Assembly: GCA_003952965.2 (NCBI GenBank) | Contig: CM025853.1 | Coordinates: forward strand, 20,878,348 to 20,942,347 | Reading direction: 5' to 3' | From: Morella rubra | Lineage: Eukaryota; Streptophyta; Magnoliopsida; Fagales; Myricaceae | DNA length: 64,000 nt | Shown here: positions 12,001 to 23,946 of the stretch, in pieces | Layout: each line of letters begins with the position of its first letter | How positions within the stretch are numbered: position 1 is the stretch's first letter | Notes under the pieces: model-generated | The model's input: the letters and a program-made list of their open reading frames with translations, nothing else | Told to the model about the DNA's origin: nothing | Databases searched by the model: none | Position numbers and translations under genes: made by a program

Positions 12001-15000
12001 AGAAACTATACTGAAAACTCCAAACCATACAAGCTAAAAACTTAGAAAATCCGGATAATCTAAAAAGGAAAACCTGACATCGTGTTAGCCCAAGAAGAAA
12101 GAGTTGACAACTTTCCCCTCAAAACCTCCAAAGATAGAGTCAAGTCATCAAAGCAACGACCGTTTCTCTCCCTCCAAAGACACCACCAATATGCAGAAGG
12201 GATCAACCTCCAAATGAGCAAAGCCAAAGGACTGTCAAACTTCTGCTTCCAGCATCTCAAAACATCAACTACCCTCCTAGGCATAACCCAAGGATAATTC
12301 AAAATACAAGCATATATGACCATAAATTTCTTGCAACCGAGCAATGAAGAAGGATATGATCCATGGACTCCCCATCACTCCTACTGTCACAGGGTTACTT
12401 TTCAGACAAGAATTTTTCACCTTGTGCAGCGTCAAGCACACCCCTACTTGACCAGCCAACTGCAGAGATAAAGACACAAAACTTTACGGGAAACTCTCAA
12501 CTTTATATTCATAACGTAAGAAGATACAAGGAACGTCAAGGCCTTTACAACTTGCTAGGCACTTGACTCAGATAGCTCACAAAGATCATTCACTTAGCAA
12601 ACTCACCGATACTTGAAGACTACTCTTAGCCTTCACTGCTCTCTTTCACTGTGTGTTCAACAGAAGGGTTGAGCTCCTTTTATATAGAGTCTAGGCATCC
12701 CACTGAGTCTCTCACAGAGTGACACTAAGAGTTGGACCGCTTGTCTGCACTTGAGTTCATCTAACACCTTGATGCGTGCTAGTCGTGCCATATCGCCATG
12801 TTGATCACTTATCATGCCTAGTCTCCTGTCTTGACCATTTCTTGTGCCTAGTCTCAAGCCTTGTGACTAGGTCTTAGGTGCACATGTGCTTGCTAAGCAC
12901 AACAACCTTGCACATGAATAGGTCAATGGCGCCTAGGTGGCACACATGACTAAGTCAAACCCTCAACCGATGCCTAATATCAAGGAGCCCCTTGACTTAG
13001 TCATCTTTGACTTGGTCTTGACCACTCAAGCTATGCCACCTTCTTCTGCTCGTTTGTAGGACATTGTCGCGCCCCACCCCTTGGGCATGTCTGCATGCCA
13101 TGGCATCGACTTGCCTGCGTGCTGCACTCCCTGGTCGTGTCGTCCGCATGCTGTCGAGTCATGCCATGCTGCTTGCCTTGGCTTGGGTCCATCCCAAGCT
13201 TGCTGGGGCTAGGGTCAAGACCCCCATCCCGCCATGTGCGTGCCACCTCACGCACCTTGGCTTCCCATGGTGACATCCATGCTAGTAGCCACGGCATGCC
13301 ACCATGGTTAGCCCTTTAGGAGTCTTAACACCTTCAAAGATAGCACCAATCAATCGGACATATTATAAGAAGAATGTATTATAAGACAGTAGGCCACACT
13401 AAAACGTCAAAATAACTCATCTGATTCATATTATAGAATTTTAGGTGCTGAAGTTTTTTTTTTTTGGTTTGTATGGGGCTGATATTGACGTTTTAAGGTT
13501 CTGAAAGCGCGTTTTTGATGGTATGGGAATGAAGGTGATGAAGCATAATATGATGATGGAGAAAAAATTCCAACTCTATGTTGCTTAAACAGAACAAGTA
13601 GTTTTGAATTGACGAGGACATTGACAATTATTTCCATTTTGAATTATGATGGGAACATAAAGTTATCTGGACAATCTGCACTTAACCTGTTGTCTTGTAT
13701 AAAGTGAAGCTGCTATGGCCACAATTTTGAGGCCTTTCTCTCAAATTAATTTCAATTTTGTGAATGTTTTACGTGAGAATGGTGGAAGTAGGTCAAAGTT
13801 ACTGATGTTATTACATGTTTCAAGGGGGAAGATTCTTGCTGTACCCTTTTTATTTCAAAGTTCGCTTGTGGTGAACTGAAGGTTCTCATAGTCTCAAAGT
13901 GTGGGATGGTGAACAAATGCAGATACATGTCTACATATATATGGAGGTCTCTGCATATTCATTATTAACGACTATTTACTGTATAGGTGGTTCCATATCT
14001 GTTGAAGTTTCTTGACAACTTGACAAATATTTACGTGCGATTCAACCGTAAGAGACTTAAAGGTCGCACTGGAGAAGAGGACTGTAGGACAGCACTCTCA
14101 ACTCTTTACAATGTATGATGGAAGTATCATCTATTTTATGAAATCCTGTGTTTGGTTGCCATTATCCGGCCTATAGCATTGTCTTACTATTAATCCCATT
14201 GTCTGTTGGTTTTATGTTCATTTTATGACCTGATAGTTCTTGTTGGTTCCCAATTTTGCTCTTTGAATTGCTTCCATATGTCCTGCACAGTTAGTCCTAT
14301 TAGAAACTTATTTCATTTTATAAATCAAAATGCCAAAGGATTTCATCCATATCCAGTGGTTTGTTTTCTACGAACAGCAGTTATCTCTTTGATTCATGAA
14401 TTTGACTAAATCTGTGGATGCGATCTACTAGTCAAACAAAGAATCAGTTGATGTTGATAGTTTTGCTTCAAAAATAAAATAAACATCCAGTTTACTTTTC
14501 AAAGTTGTAAAATAAGTTTGTGATTACGAAGTTTTAAAATAAGGCTGGTTTCTCTACCTTTAGTGATAGACTTGAATTCAAGTTTTGCTGACAAGTTACA
14601 TTGAGATGGAATTTCTTCGTAACCTTTCTGGACACTTAGCTATTTATTTGCATCTACAAGCAATATATGAGCTGTTTATCCCCCTTCATTAGTGTAGGAT
14701 CAAAACTCTAGTCTTGCTTCTTACTTGTATGTTTACTGGTGCAACTTCTGATGTGGCAGCAATCACCTAGCACTTAATACCACTGTTGGTTAATAAAATA
14801 GTTCTCTTTTTGGGATTTGCTTACATCACATTTCCAAGTCTTTTCTTTCTGCATAGCATGGTTATCATTCATGTTCTTTGTAATGTGCTGATCTTAGCTT
14901 TTGTGTAGATGCCCATATAACAATTACTTGTCTTTGGTCGTTTATGTGATCTCAGGTCCTCCTAGTGTCCTGTAAAGTAATGGCACCATTCACACCATTT

Positions 15001-18000
15001 TTTACTGAAGTTCTATATCAAAATCTTCGAAAAGTTTCAGATGGATCAGAGGAGAGCATTCACTATTGTCGGTTTCCTCAAGAAGGAGGAAAGGTACTGA
15101 TGATTTCATTTGGGCGGTTTCCTTCCCATGTTGTTCTCTTCCTTGCATTCTTTTGTTGTTCATCGCTGGAAGTATGTGTTCTATTATTGCCTTTATTCTA
15201 GAGGGGGTAATCAAGGTTAAGCTGCATATGCAGTTCTTCTCTAACTGAATTCTTGTCGTCTAAAATTGTTTCTGGTTTGTAACGGTATGACATTAAGGTC
15301 CATTTGGATGTCCACTACACAAATATATGATCATGTTACTGAATTACGTCCAGTTGGAACTGTCTCATTATCATGAATTTGTTATTTTTGGATGCCAATA
15401 AGTTTTCTATTTTTATAGAATATTACCCGCTTAACTAGTGTTAACCCATGCAGCTAAAAAAACATTAAATTAAGTGAACCATCTAGGTTGAAGGACCTTT
15501 TTTTTTTTCTTTCACATCTACAAATCAATTCTAGTATTCGTCTTCTATCTATATCTACAATACAGCAAGCAAGCACATGTATTGGCAAGTTCTTTAACCT
15601 ACTCTGTATAGATTCCTTCTTGCCTTGATGACTTTGGAAGACACCCTTGTATGAAGGTAGCTTTCAATCTGTGGATGGAATGCTAGCCATCTTTGTTGAC
15701 CAAAAGTAGGGAAAACTTGGTGCCATGGATCTTGGACCAAATGGCATCTCCAGAGGAAAAGATCTCCTTCAATATGAAAAGAGCAGGAAAAAAATCATGG
15801 AAAGCTCACAGCAGACATGATTTTCTAAGACCAATTTGCCCCTCTAGCTAAAGAGACTCTGTGAAGTCCATTGCCATGGAGCGAATAATAAAGAGGGAAT
15901 GAAAAATAATGTGACCTTTCATTAGTAATTGATTGGACGAGTTTCACCAGTTTGAGTGATTCTTCTACTTATCTCAACTAGTCAGCTCAGCTTTTATTGG
16001 GATGATTGTACTGTGTCAATTTATTTGTTCGAGCTAATCTGATGTTGAACTCTGCAAACTTCTTTCAACTCCTAAAACCAGGCAATCATTATTCTTTTTC
16101 TGTTTTCCTTTACTTAGAGGGGTGAAAGAATTGAACAGAGTGTTGCAAGGATGATGACCATTATTGATCTTGCCCGCAATACTCGTGAGCGGCACAACAA
16201 ACCTCTTAAAACACCACTGAGGTAAGCTTGTCTCTTGTTGCTTCTGCTCTTTCTTTGTGTTCATGTTCTCATAGTTGTCTATTTCACTATTTCGTGATTC
16301 TTTTATTTCTTCTTTGAGCAACTCCAGGGAGATGGTTGTGGTTCATCCTGATGCAGACTTTCTCAACGACATAGCTGGGAAGTTAAGAGAGGTATTGCAG
16401 TTCTTTGTACTTATAGAATCCAGCAGGTGTCATTATGGCTGGTTGATCAACTTTGCTATTCCACAAAAAAGTAAAGAAGATTTTCTTTGCTATTATTTGA
16501 TGCTATTTTTTTTTTCCCTCAAGTACCTCTTTCAAATCATATCCAGTAGCCTGTTATTCATATTGGTGTTCTATGTTTAACTAAACCTTTTACTCTCTGC
16601 TGTAAGGAGCTAGAGTTCTTTCTTCTGTACTATACGGATTTTGTAGTCAGTTTCCCCCTGTAAATGTTCATTGTTTTTCGTGGTTCTTTCTATTTCCAGG
16701 CAATGAAATTTGGTTATTTCTGTATTTAAAAAGAAGTGTTCCCATGCTTTTGTTTTTTATTTTTTGCTTTGTAAACTCCTGAGATATGTTTCTGCAGAAC
16801 TTTTTCCCAAACTTTATGTTCACTTCTTTGTTATAATGTACATGTCAGATCTGAATTATTTTTTCAGACGTAGGGAAATTTAGCAAAACATCTGACTGTT
16901 TTTCTTTTGTGACCTTCAAAAAGAAAAAAAAAATACAAAAACTAATTACCTTAAGGGATTCTCCCTTCAGCGTTCTGGTTGCTAATTTGCTGTCACACTG
17001 TTGGTGGAACTTGGTAGTTTTAATTTATAAATACAGAATATGACTTGAAGCATGCTAAGAGTTAGCTTAGAAGACGCTCTTGTTAGTCTAAAATGTTGTT
17101 TGGCTTACGGCTTTGGTTTGTTTTTCCCTGTTCGATAGCTGCTTGTTGTGTTAGCACTGTATGGTCGGTACTAACAGGCATTTCCATTATAGTTAACTTA
17201 GACACGATAGCTGCTTGTTGTGTTAGCACTGTATGGTCAGTACTAATAGGCATTTCCATTATAGTTTCTCATACTGGTGTATTCTTATTTGTTCCCTAAC
17301 ATCTAAAGCCCGGGTGCCTTTTGATTTATTTAGTTACATTTGCTTTGCAGTATGTGTTAGAGGAGCTCAATGTTCGTTCTCTTGTACCATGTAACGATAC
17401 CTTGAAGTATGCTTCCTTACGTGCAGAACCTGATTTTAGGTATGTAAATTTTTCTTACCCTTAAGAGAGCGATGTAGTCCTGTGTTATGCATCTTTCTGA
17501 TGTTATTTAATTGATTTATCGTAGTGTATTGGGTAAGCGGCTTGGAAAATCTATGGGAGTTGTTGCCAAGGAAGTCAAATCAATGTCTCAGGAAAATATT
17601 TTAGCTTTTGAGAAAGCTGGTGAAGTTACAATCGCATCTCATTGTTTGAAGCTGACAGACATTAAGGTGTTCATCTTTTGTTCCTATATATTCTCCTGTT
17701 CAATACATGTAAAAGTCAGTTTGAGAGTTGTAGTGACAGACTTCGACTTGGTATGGATATTTTCTCTCTTGGGACAACGTTGATGGCTGGATGACAAAAT
17801 TATAATTTTTTTTGCGTAATACCGCAGAAATGACTATGTTCCTTATTGAAGTGACTCATGGTTAGAAACGTGGCAACCATGGTCTTCTACTGCTTTTATT
17901 TTTGCTGGGATGAATGTTAAAATTGATTTCATTGTGGGCGTGAGAAAGTTTCCCTGTTCTGAAAATCTTGGAAGCATTTTTTCCCCGTTTTGGTCTTGTT

Positions 18001-21000
18001 GGTGGAGAGTATAGGAAAAAGTTCACTGATTTTTGGTTTGAAGGTTAATTTATCCATACACATGTTTGACAATGAAGAAGTACTATTTATCTCTTGGAAC
18101 TAGCAATAGAAATGCTAAGTTCACACTTGATATTACTTTTCTGATACTTTGGTCTAGCACATTGTTTTGAGGAATGTGTTCTAGTTGGGTGTACAGAGCC
18201 ACCCTAGTAACTTTTAGGTGGATGATAACCAATTTGTAATGGAGATGAGCATTCTTGTCCCGTTTTTGCGATGCTGATGCCTCATTCGTAAGGTATTTTG
18301 ATTATTGTTGGTTTTCCCTGAATGATGGGCTGAGATTGTGCTAACCCATAACATTCTTGTACCTTTTGACTGATGGCTCATGCATAAAGTAGCTGGCTGT
18401 TTTCTGAATGATGGGCTGAGATTGTGCTAACCCATAATATATCATGTTCTTTCCAGTATTGTACTAACCCATGTTTCTGATATGCTTATTAATATACAGG
18501 TTGTTCGAGAGTTCAAACGTCCTGATGGCATGACAGAAAAGGAGATTGATGCAGCAGGAGATGGTAGGAATCATCAATGAAACTCAAGCGTGAATTAATA
18601 TGTTACTATTGTCTGTTTCATGTGTTGTGCATTGTTTCAGGTGATGTTTTGGTGATTATGGATTTGCGAGCGGATGACTCATTGTTTGAGGCTGGTGTTG
18701 CTCGTGAGGTACTTAGAAACCATTGTGCTTGTTATACATTCTTCATATTCGTTCTGATCATGAAAAGTCCATATATTTCTTTTCCTTTAGAATTCTAGTT
18801 GTGCACGCATGGCATGCATTTGCATTCATTTCAGTTTCTAATGACTTCCTTTAATGATCAATTTTTTTGGAACTTATGATAGTGTTCACCTATGAACAAT
18901 GTCCTGCTAACTGTCATTTTGTTGAGAGTTGTAGTGACAGACTTCGACTTGGTATGGATATTTTCTCTCTTGGGACAACGTTGATGGCTGGATGACAAAA
19001 TTATAATTTTTTTTGCGTAATACCGCAGAAATGACTATGTTCCTTATTGAAGTGACTCATGGTTAGAAACGTGGCAACCATGGTCTTCTACTGCTTTTAT
19101 TTTTGCTGGGATGAATGTTAAAATTGATTTCATTGTGGGCGTGAGAAAGTTTCCCTGTTCTGAAAATCTTGGAAGCATTTTTTCCCCGTTTTGGTCTTGT
19201 TGGTGGAGAGTATAGGAAAAAGTTCACTGATTTTTGGTTTGAAGGTTAATTTATCCATACACATGTTTGACAATGAAGAAGTACTATTTATCTCTTGGAA
19301 CTAGCAATAGAAATGCTAAGTTCACACTTGATATTACTTTTCTGATACTTTGGTCTAGCACATTGTTTTGAGGAATGTAGAAGTTCTAGTTGGGTGTACA
19401 GAGCCACCCTAGTAACTTTTAGGTGGATGATAACCAATTTGTAATGGAGATGAGCATTCTTGTCCCGTTTTTGCGATGCTGATGCCTCATTCGTAAGGTA
19501 TTTTGATTATTGTTGGTTTTCCCTGAATGATGGGCTGAGATTGTGCTAACCCATAACATTCTTGTACCTTTTGACTGATGAGCTCATGCATAAAGTAGCT
19601 GGCTGTTTTCCTGAATGATGGGCTGAGATTGTGCTAACCCATAATATATCATGTTCTTTCCAGTATTGTACTAACCCATGTTTCTGATATGCTTATTAAT
19701 ATACAGGTTGTTCGAGAGTTCAAACGTCCTGATGGCATGACAGAAAAGGAGATTGATGCAGCAGGAGATGGTAGGAATCATCAATGAAACTCAAGCGTGA
19801 ATTAATATGTTACTATTGTCTGTTTCATGTGTTGTGCATTGTTTCAGGTGATGTTTTGGTGATTATGGATTTGCGAGCGGATGACTCATTGTTTGAGGCT
19901 GGTGTTGCTCGTGAGGTACTTAGAAACCATTGTGCTTGTTATACATTCTTCATATTCGTTCTGATCATGAAAAGTCCATATATTTCTTTTCCTTTAGAAT
20001 TCTAGTTGTGCACGCATGGCATGCATTTGCATTCATTTCAGTTTCTAATGACTTCCTTTAATGATCAATTTTTTTGGAACTTATGATAGTGTTCACCTAT
20101 GAACAATGTCCTGCTAACTGTCATTTTGTTGTAGGGGCCCACACTTAAATTTTACTTAGTTCGTACTCATGCAAGTCACCTGTAAATATTTGTTTTACAA
20201 AGAATATACATTTCTGATGAATGGACTAATGGAAATCCATACTTTGTAGATTGTGAATAGAATTCAGAAGCTACGGAAGAAAGCTGCCTTAGAACCAACC
20301 GATATAGTGGAGGTTTACTTCAACTCTTTGGATGAAGATAAGTCGCTTTCGGAACGGGTGTTGAATTCACAGGTAATGTGGTGGTTAGACATATGAGAAT
20401 GTTTTCTTCTTGACTCACTTGTGGTAAAGGTTCTCTTGTTTTGGAAGGGGTAGCGGGTGGGGGTGAGAGTGTCAACCTCTCAAATACTGATGATGAGACT
20501 GCCAAATGGACTATAGGCATCAAATATTTGAATTCACATAAACTAATCCATTTGTGATCTGTCTTCTAGTTGCTTGAGATTTTATGTCTTCAACTTGCCC
20601 ATAAAATCTATTGGTGGTTGAATACTTGTTTAAATTTGGGATGTGATCCTAGCACCTTGCTATAATTTGTAAAGAGGATTGAGTTTCAATTTTGACAGGG
20701 TAGGCAGTGGCAAATATTCCAGTTGTGCGCGTTCCTTTTACTTTCCAGGAACATTGTCATGTGTCCAGCTTCTTGAATTTTAATATCGTCTGTTTCTTTA
20801 ATGTTTTTAATGGTTTCCTTTAGTCATAGGAGCTAGCTAGTGCTGTATAGCTCCCCTTCCCCCTTGCCTTCCCTGTCATTTACATTTCAATCTTCTTTTT
20901 TTAAGTTTTCTTGCTTTCTTGCTGTACTCGGTGTTTTCTCACTATATTATTGAGTGGAGAGAGAGAGAGAGAGCTTACATTTTCTTTGGTCTGATAGTAT

Positions 21001-22179
21001 GACGTTTTCAAGATACAATCTATCGTTAAATCGGTGTTCTTGCAACTTAAGGTTATAGTCACTGATTTATTGTGTCATGTCAACAAATGCTGAACACTCT
21101 TAACGTGATTTGTCCTTCATTTTATAGCTCAAGTGTTTCATTTTATGTGCAGGATTCCTACATTGCAGATGCGATTGGTTCCCCATTGCTTCCTTATACC
21201 ATGATGCCATCACGGGCTGTAAGTTGCAGAAAATCGACACTGCTTATTAGTTTGAAACATTCCTGACAGTCTTTGTTTCCTAATATTTTGTGCCTGCAGT
21301 TTCTTGAAAAGAAAAATGATGTGTACAAAATGTAGTAATCTCGAAGCAACTTTTGGAAGTGCTGCTATACTGGCATAAGCAATTTAAGACGAAATTGCAA
21401 ATGCGTCACAAAACTGTATTTTAGTTTTGTTGTCGAAGTCGTACGGATAAGCTATATCCTTTGGCTTTTGTTTCTTCCTTGAACTAAACATTTCCAAATG
21501 TTTGCATAAAATGAATCCATTGATTGAAAATTTTTTGGTAATAGGAAGAAATGGATCAAGAACGGTGTCGATTTTAAATGCAAATTTTCTTTCTGATGCT
21601 GATCCACCATGTATGACCTAATTCAGAAATTTGTGTTGCTCATGCGTCATGGAAATTTCAGGTTGTTATTGGTGAGGAGAGTTTCCGTGGAATATCGGGT
21701 TTGTCATTCGTCATCAGCTTGACAAGACCCACACTAATGTTCAATTTAGACGCCATTGTCACGTTATATGCAGGTTGGAATCTATATAAATTTTGGTGCA
21801 GCCAATGAATAATTCTTATTTTTCCTCCTTTTGTAAGTGATAGAATTTATTTGTATCGATGCAGGAAATGTAAAATTTGCTCAAGGTCTGCAGGCTTACT
21901 TGCTATCACGAGATCATTCAATGTTGAAATCTGAGTTTCAACTTGGAAATGGAAAGGTTCGTTCTCTGACTATCTGCTCAATAAGCTTGTTTGCTTGCAC
22001 ACCTATGAAAAGTAACTTTTAACTGAGAAATATGGTCCCTCTCATGGTCCTTTATCCTTTAATTTCTACAGATAAGGGTCAGTTGCATTGAAAATCTGCC
22101 GGCTATTGACGTAGTATTGGGAGAACACCTTTTCTTGACCGTTGGCGATTATTTTTCTCGGACAAAGAAATCAGTGTGA
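1..22179 (+). CDS. Cytosolic isoleucyl-tRNA synthetase (5' partial, multi-exon)
   Basis: Charges tRNA-Ile with isoleucine in the cytosol; class I aminoacyl-tRNA synthetase with a CP1 editing domain. The window begins in the editing domain ([16 protein letters not shown]) and runs to the stop at 22177-22179; the N-terminal part with HIGH is upstream. Exons read from conserved peptides and GT-AG borders: 1-160, 1352-1465, 1797-1894, 3778-3856, 4239-4397, 5545-5634, 6257-6390, 6966-7125, 7267-7350, 7494-7706, 9903-10028, 14956-15093, 16118-16221, 16328-16391, 17351-17439, 17525-17666, 18500-18563, 18641-18708, 20250-20372, 21153-21218, 21662-21773, 21865-21956, 22072-22179. Phases join throughout and give about 861 residues of a protein normally near 1,190. 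KMSKS lies in the exon at 6966-7125 ([14 protein letters not shown]). Exons 8-11 and 17-18 are present twice, and exon 1 carries a 30-nt in-frame internal repeat. Family assignment is very secure; how the duplicated exons are spliced is not. Confidence 0.95.
277..435 (-). mobile_element. 5'-truncated LINE 3' end in IleRS intron 1
   Basis: A 159-bp piece starts with a T-run on the + strand (poly-A tail of a minus-strand insertion) followed by GATAAGTAAG. It is flanked by a perfect 14-bp direct repeat, TTCTACTTTGTTCT, at 263-276 and 436-449. The same tail family ends the larger insertion at 7871. Poly-A, 5' truncation and a long TSD together indicate LINE-type target-primed insertion. No coding sequence remains in it. 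Confidence 0.8.
1895..3777 (+). other. IleRS intron 3, no recognisable content
   Basis: This 1.9-kb intron between exons ending at 1894 and starting at 3778 is AT-rich and holds a short GT run just before the acceptor (about 3708-3728). I see no TE ends, RNA gene or coding segment in it. Confidence 0.6.
6721..10792 (+). repeat. Tandem duplication 1, left unit (IleRS exons 8-11)
   Basis: This 4,072-bp unit begins at AAGGTTCGCTTCCG within intron 7 and ends at ...TCATTCATGTTC in the intron after exon 11. It carries exons at 6966-7125, 7267-7350, 7494-7706 and 9903-10028, plus the LINE insertion at 7871-9281. The second unit follows at an offset of 4,081 bp, rising to 4,084 after small indels. 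A poly-T/poly-G stretch lies just left of the breakpoint (about 6668-6720). Exonic sequence looks identical between units by eye. Confidence 0.95.
7871..9281 (-). mobile_element. LINE-derived insertion in IleRS intron 10
   Basis: Inserted on the minus strand: a T-run then GATAAGTAAGAT at the left (3') end, and a perfect 10-bp direct repeat TAAGAAGAAT at 7861-7870 and 9282-9291. The minus frame 8286-7939 encodes the zinc-binding tail of plant LINE reverse transcriptases ([15 protein letters not shown], then WRLIP and [13 protein letters not shown]). Minus-strand sequence upstream of that (8450-9281) is not recognisably LINE: it is GC-rich at 8900-9240 and has a TATA-like CTATATAAAAGG near 8592-8603. 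The insertion is therefore either 5' chimeric or holds a second nested element. It predates duplication 1, as both units carry it. Confidence 0.75.
10793..10801. other. 9-bp filler at the duplication 1 junction
   Basis: The bases CAATTGATC separate the end of the left unit (...CATGTTC) from the start of the right unit (AAGGTTCGC). They match neither the sequence left of the first unit nor that right of the second. Short untemplated filler is typical of end-joining repair, which favours a real genomic event, though a misjoin cannot be excluded. Confidence 0.75.
10802..14876 (+). repeat. Tandem duplication 1, right unit (IleRS exons 8'-11')
   Basis: Second copy of the 6721-10792 unit. Duplicate exons lie at 11047-11206, 11348-11431, 11575-11787 and 13987-14112, with intact splice sites and open frames. 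The set totals 583 nt (remainder 1 on division by 3), so exon 11 spliced to exon 8' shifts frame and reaches a TAG within 20 codons. A normal protein needs exactly one set, for example exon 11 directly to exon 12 at 14956, or exon 7 to exon 8'. Differences from the left unit are small indels and substitutions concentrated in the LINE insert. Confidence 0.95.
11952..13365 (-). mobile_element. Second copy of the LINE-derived insertion
   Basis: Copied with duplication 1 rather than inserted anew: the same TAAGAAGAAT repeats flank it at 11942-11951 and 13366-13375. Small differences from the first copy appear at about 12013-12060, 12188-12195, 12308, 12582-12592 and 12876. Confidence 0.75.
14877..14955 (+). 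other. End of intron before IleRS exon 12
   Basis: Single-copy intron sequence right of the duplication; it ends in the CTCAG acceptor for exon 12 (14956-15093, [16 protein letters not shown]). Confidence 0.6.
17134..17264 (+). repeat. 72-bp tandem repeat in IleRS intron 14
   Basis: GATAGCTGCTTGTTGTGTTA begins at 17134 and again at 17206, each followed by the same ~59 bp with a few substitutions. A local tandem duplication with no coding content. Confidence 0.85.
17721..18921 (+). repeat. Tandem duplication 2, left unit (IleRS exons 17-18)
   Basis: This 1,201-bp unit starts at TTGAGAGTTGTAGTGACAG in intron 16 and contains exons 18500-18563 ([20 protein letters not shown]) and 18641-18708 ([18 protein letters not shown]). 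The next unit follows directly with only about 3 bp (TTG) of junction microhomology. Inside it a roughly 85-bp segment (GATGGGCTGAGATTGTGC) is itself repeated at about 18322 and 18407. Confidence 0.93.
18922..20131 (+). repeat. Tandem duplication 2, right unit (IleRS exons 17'-18')
   Basis: Second copy, with exons at 19707-19770 and 19848-19915 and intact splice sites. The pair adds 132 nt (44 codons) and exon 18 ends on a codon boundary, so splicing exon 18 to exon 17' keeps frame and would insert a 44-residue repeat. Differences from the left unit are small insertions at about 19379, 19581 and 19611 that shift the offset from 1,201 to 1,207. Confidence 0.93.
20955..20973. repeat. (GA)n microsatellite
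   Basis: A short pure GA run in the IleRS intron upstream of exon 20. Confidence 0.8.
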
Positions 22180-23510
22180 TTTGATAATATTATACGAGAA
22201 TGTTATCATTTTTGTCCCCATACTATGTTTCTTTGCCCAAAAACGTCTGGGTGCCACGGGCATTTACTTAAAATTTCCATTCTTTTTTGTTGTACAGAAC
22301 GTATAAGGAAAAGTAATCAGTTAAACTTATTCGTGTTTCAGTCGTGCTGTTGCTCTTTTTGTTCACATCATTACTGACGTTAGATTAGATGAGGTTTCGT
22401 GCCTCTACACATTTCACCAATTTTAGTGTGGTTTGCTTTTTCTTTGTTTTGAACTTTTATGTTTTGGATTTTGCGGTCGTATCTGTAAATTCTGCCACTT
22501 GGGATGCAAGGTCCACGACATTCAATGTCATTGTAACTACATAAATCTCCACATTATCAACAGTTCGTTTTGTAGGTGGTTACAGAAATCTAAGGACTCT
22601 GCTTTTCACTTGAGCTGGATGCCAGCAAGGTTGGTGGCATGGCAATGCTCATCCTCACTGCCTGCATAAAACCATTTCCCCATTACATCTGCCTATTATC
22701 CCTAACCTCCCCCTCTAAACCCAACTAAAAAATAACCAAATTTTGCCTCTTCAAACTATGGAATCAAGGCTAATATGGAGTTTCGCTCTCCAAGTGGCAA
22801 AATTATTAATCTGCACTTTTTGATGGGATCCTATCAGTGGTTTTTTTTTAACCCATTTCTGCCATACTTTTTTCTGAAGGGGGCTGGTGCATAAATTTTG
22901 ATAGTTTAACATTGTAACATGAAAAAAAAAGGGTGAGGATTGAAGGTTTTTGTTTCCTTGGGTGTAATTTGTATGAATTCATTTTGCACCTAATCAGGGT
23001 ATACGCTTAGTTGCAGATATGCAGATACCAGTTAAATCCCGGCGTTGCAATTGAAATGTTAGAAACGCTAAATCCTGTAGATCCATCTAAAACGCAGGCA
23101 TGTGATTCCTTGCTTGCTCGGGCGAAAAAGGGTAAAAGGAAGGAGAAAACAGAAGAAAATATGATGCATGGCATTTGCTTACCATAAAAAGCATGCATGC
23201 CATTCCGTGTTTTGTACGTATGTTACTGAACTTTAACGTGGTCTACTGCTTGCAATCTGTATTGATCTTCGATATACTGACTGCATATTCCATGACCAAA
23301 CAAATTCAATATCAAATCCGTTTTGTAACGTTAAATTACTTGAGCCTGCCATTTGCAGAGTTGCAAAATTGTTGCTACACGGCGGCTACGACTAACGTGC
23401 AATTCCGCAACAATGGTTGCATGATAAAGGAGACACATCTATTTGCACAATGATAGCAGCGTATCATGTGTGTAAAAGAATAACATACAACTCCCTTCGA
23501 AAAAGTCTAT
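22180..23510. other. Tail-to-tail intergenic region, IleRS 3' UTR side
   Basis: About 1.3 kb between the IleRS stop (22179) and the BIO2 stop (23511), which converge. It should hold both 3' UTRs. I see AT-rich sequence and no TE ends, RNA gene or convincing coding segment. Confidence 0.6.
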
Positions 23511-23905
23511 TCAACCTGAAACTGAAATGGCTTCCTCAGAAACCTCATCTCCATAGGCCTTTTCTGCGCCATCACCAAAACTGGGAGCTTTCGGAACAAG
23601 CCCAAGCATCTTGAACATGAGTTGATCGGCATCAAAATCATTATTAGGAGTCGTCAAGAGCTTCTCACCAGTGAAGATTGAATTTGCACCAGCAAGGAAG
23701 CACAATGCCTGTTCAGGCATGGAGAACCTAACTCTACCAGCTGACAACCTGACCATTGCGTTAGGCATAACTATACGTGCCGTTGCAATCATCCGAATCA
23801 TCTCCCATATTTCAACTGGCTGAACAAAGAGGGAAAAGACAAGAAATATGTTATGATGGTAAAAACTCGAAACATGGGGAAGAATTGCGAGTCCCAGTGT
23901 CATAA

Positions 23906-23946
<41 letters not shown>

